Assembly (NCBI GenBank): GCA_900470095.1
Contig: UBZM01000030.1
Span: 124,001-188,000 of the forward strand
Direction of reading: 5' to 3'
Source of the DNA: Hyphomicrobiales bacterium
GTDB taxonomy: Bacteria; Pseudomonadota; Alphaproteobacteria; Rhizobiales; Beijerinckiaceae
Length of the DNA: 64,000 nucleotides
Shown here: positions 61,931 to 64,000 of the stretch, one piece after another
How the letters are laid out: each line of letters opens with the position of its first letter
Position numbering within the stretch: position 1 is the first letter of the stretch
Translations under genes and position numbers: made by a program
The notes under the pieces: generated by a model
The model's input: only the letters and a program-made list of their open reading frames with translations
What the model was told of the DNA's origin: nothing
Database searches by the model: none

Positions 61931-62137
61931 ATGTGGCCGAAGTCGCGAACCGGGCAGACCGCACTCCTCGCCACCCTCGCCTATTGCGGGCTTTGGGCGC
62001 TCTACCTGCTCTTCCCCGGCTTCAAGTCCGCTCTGCAGGCAACACCCTATCTCGGCGGGGCGATAGAGCTGTTCACCGGGCTCTATGTTGCGGCGGTGAT
62101 CATCTGGCTCGCGCGTCAGCTGGTCTTCAATGGCTGA
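61931..62137 (+). CDS. Small two-helix membrane protein, hypothetical
   Basis: 68 residues with two hydrophobic helices (TALLATLAYCGLWALYLLF and AIELFTGLYVAAVIIWLARQLVF) and short loops. GAGAG lies seven bases upstream of ATG 61931. A longer form starting 61823 would add an unlikely Pro-rich N-terminus. Function unknown; it may be part of, or independent from, the following ABC-F gene. Confidence 0.55.
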   Translation: MWPKSRTGQTALLATLAYCGLWALYLLFPGFKSALQATPYLGGAIELFTGLYVAAVIIWLARQLVFNG

Positions 62138-62290
62138 GTCGGCCCGCTTTGTCAGAAGGCGCGAAGCTTGATCCGAACGGGTCACAAGGCTAGATGACGC
62201 TGGTTATCAGTTCCCACAGGATGTCTGCAGCAATGGATTTCACCCCGACCGCAAAGCCAGTCCGCCTTGCCCTTGGGGAGATCCGTATTC

Positions 62291-63895
62291 ATGCCTGCCT
62301 CCATCATCCTGTCCCATCTGACGCTGTCGGCGCCTGACGGCCGCTCCCTCCTCCCTGACCTCGACCTGAGTTTCGGCCCGGAACGCGTTGGTCTTGTCGG
62401 CCGCAACGGCATCGGAAAGACCTCGCTTCTCCGGTTGATCTCCGGCGAACTCTCCCCCCAGTCCGGGCGCGTTTCGGTGAGCGGGACGCTCGGCGTTCTG
62501 CGCCAGGCCGTCCAGATCGCCCCGGACGAAACGGTCGCAGAGCTGTTTGGAGCGACTGAGGCGCTGGCGCTCTTGCACCGTGCCGCGGCCGGGGACGCTG
62601 GCATCGACGAACTGGGCGAGGCGGACTGGACGCTTGAAGCGCGCCTGTCTGCGGCTCTTGCTCAGGTCGGGCTCGATGCGCAACCGGACACGCGCCTGAC
62701 CGCGCTTTCCGGCGGGCAGCGCACGCGGGCCAGCCTCGCTGCGCTCATCTTCGCGAAACCCGATGTCCTGCTGCTGGACGAACCTACCAACAATCTCGAC
62801 CGGCAAGGCCGCCGGGCCGTGATCGATCTGCTCGCCGGCTGGCGCTCTGGTGCCATCGTCGTGAGCCATGATCGCGAACTGCTGGAGACCATGGACGTCA
62901 TCGTCGAGCTGACCTCGCTCGGCGCGACGCGCTATGGCGGGAATTGGAGCACCTATCGCGAGCGCAAGGCGCTCGAGCTCGCGGCCGCACGGCACGATCT
63001 CGCAGACGCCGACAAACATGTTGCCGAACTGGCCCGCAAGGCTCAGGCGACAGCCGAACGCAAGGCCCGCAAAGACGGTGCCGGCCGCAGAACGGGGGCG
63101 AAGGGCGGCATGCCACGGATCGCTCTGGGCCTGCTGAAGGATCGCAGCGAAGACAGCGGCGGGGAGAGGGCCCGCCTCACCGAGGCGAGGCGCGCGCAGG
63201 CCCTGGAGGCTGCCGCGACCGCGCGCGAGCGGATCGAGATCCTGCAGCCGCTCTCCGTGGTGCTTCCCTCGACTGGGCTGCCGCCCAACAGGACTGTGCT
63301 GACGATCGATCGCGTCACCGCAGGCCATCAGCGGGAGCGGCCGATCCTGCGCGACCTCTCCCTGACGGTGACCGGCCCGGAGCGCCTGGCCGTCACCGGC
63401 CCCAATGGCTCGGGAAAGACGACTCTGCTTGCGCTGATCGCCGGAGACCTGCGGCCCTTCGCGGGAAGCGTGCGCGTCCTGGCCGGTTTCGCCATGCTGG
63501 ACCAGCGCGTCAGCCTGCTCGATCCGGCAGTCTCGATCAGGGATAATTTCCGACGGATCAATCCGCAGGCCGACGAGAATGCCTGCCGGGCCGCGCTCGC
63601 CCGCTTCATGTTCAGAGCCGATGCCGCGCTTCAGCGCGTCTCGTCCCTCAGCGGTGGACAGTTGCTGCGTGCCGGCCTCGCCTGCGTTCTCGGTGGAAAG
63701 ACCCCTCCTCCGCTGCTCCTGCTCGACGAGCCGACGAACCACCTCGATATCGGCTCCATCGAAGCCGTCGAGGCCGGACTGCGCGCCTATGACGGCGCGC
63801 TCGTCGTCGTCAGCCACGATGAGGCTTTCCTGCAGGCGTCGCAGATCTCCCGGCGGCTGGAACTGCCGTTGGGGCGCGCGACCACCCTGTCGTAG
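62291..63895 (+). CDS. ABC-F family ATPase (ribosome-associated type)
   Basis: 534 residues with two full ATPase modules and no membrane segments. Module 1: Walker A GRNGIGKTS, signature LSGGQRTRASLAAL, Walker B VLLLDEPTNNLD. Module 2: GPNGSGKTT, LSGGQLLRAGLACV, LLLLDEPTNHLD. The charged linker (RERKALELAAARHDLADADKHVAELARKAQATAERKARKDGAGRR) between them would reach the ribosomal P-site or peptidyl-transferase centre. Members act in translation quality control or antibiotic protection. ATG 62291 is preferred over an upstream TTG; GGGGAG lies upstream. Confidence 0.87.
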   Translation: MPASIILSHLTLSAPDGRSLLPDLDLSFGPERVGLVGRNGIGKTSLLRLISGELSPQSGRVSVSGTLGVLRQAVQIAPDETVAELFGATEALALLHRAAAGDAGIDELGEADWTLEARLSAALAQVGLDAQPDTRLTALSGGQRTRASLAALIFAKPDVLLLDEPTNNLDRQGRRAVIDLLAGWRSGAIVVSHDRELLETMDVIVELTSLGATRYGGNWSTYRERKALELAAARHDLADADKHVAELARKAQATAERKARKDGAGRRTGAKGGMPRIALGLLKDRSEDSGGERARLTEARRAQALEAAATARERIEILQPLSVVLPSTGLPPNRTVLTIDRVTAGHQRERPILRDLSLTVTGPERLAVTGPNGSGKTTLLALIAGDLRPFAGSVRVLAGFAMLDQRVSLLDPAVSIRDNFRRINPQADENACRAALARFMFRADAALQRVSSLSGGQLLRAGLACVLGGKTPPPLLLLDEPTNHLDIGSIEAVEAGLRAYDGALVVVSHDEAFLQASQISRRLELPLGRATTLS

Positions 63896-64000
63896 CGATT
63901 GGAAGCAAGGTGACCGGCGCCGCATCGGAGCATGAGCGAGGAGGCGATCGTCGCCGCGGGCAGCGAAGCCTGTCTCGCATGATCGACGATGCAGCCGTCA
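63896..64000. other. Window edge, no gene recognised
   Basis: About 105 bp after the ABC-F gene. Short frames are present on both strands, but none is long enough to identify a family. A gene may start or end beyond the window. Confidence 0.3.

Noticed and set aside
63906-64000. Possible gene start or end at the window edge
   Set aside because: Too short to identify; frames on either strand lack a recognisable motif.

Overview
The window is GC-rich, densely coded chromosomal DNA of an alphaproteobacterium, most likely a Hyphomicrobiales member such as Bosea or a close relative. The grounds are strongly GC-ending codons, many solute-binding-protein ABC importers, a complete Aap-type amino-acid transporter, an Irr-like iron box and a two-hairpin intergenic repeat of a kind I remember from this order. 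This placement is inference. I see no rRNA, tRNA, CRISPR array, transposase, integrase or phage gene.

Layout. 0-2.2 kb: end of an amidase gene and an aldo/keto reductase. 2.4-3.1 kb: a PGYGPR-repeat secreted protein and a 41-residue acidic protein. 3.2-5.2 kb: a DHA2 efflux pump divergent from SoxR across a sox-box-like operator. 5.4-11.7 kb: a two-component system divergent from a PepSY protein, cytochrome b561 and a VIT-type metal exporter, then a P1B ATPase with an altered metal motif behind an Irr-like palindrome. 11.9-13.9 kb: a phosphoribosyltransferase and three small proteins. 14.2-24.9 kb: a catabolic import island with a GntR regulator, three cyclic amidohydrolases, two tandem binding proteins, two permeases and an ATPase. 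25.2-28.6 kb: a stand-alone molybdopterin hydroxylase large subunit and an AraC regulator, linked by a shared 10-mer. 28.9-33.8 kb: an autotransporter, an Ntn-hydrolase and an outer-membrane protein.

33.8-40.4 kb: a complete polar amino-acid ABC importer with two inositol-monophosphatase-family enzymes, divergent from a MocR-type regulator that has lost its PLP lysine. 40.4-43.2 kb: a hydratase, an APH-family kinase and HpaR, enclosed by two inverted copies of a ~115 bp repeat. 43.2-51.1 kb: HpaF, a class V aminotransferase, an AapJQMP-like transporter, an HpaH-like hydratase and an FAH-family hydrolase; the two promoters share a 16-bp operator-like sequence. 51.6-52.1 kb: a GNAT acetyltransferase. 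52.3-61.6 kb: a GntR-controlled peptide-type import island with two enolase-superfamily enzymes, an M81/MlrC metallopeptidase and an aspartoacylase-family enzyme, but no ABC ATPase. 61.9-63.9 kb: a small membrane protein and an ABC-F ATPase.

Taken together, the window is a row of import-and-degrade modules, each with its own regulator and usually its own recognisable operator, interleaved with envelope, metal and redox functions. The most interesting signals are the repeat-bounded hpaR segment, the MocR protein without its catalytic lysine, the three-amidohydrolase importer, the hybrid Aap/Hpa regulon and the ATPase-less M81/enolase operon.
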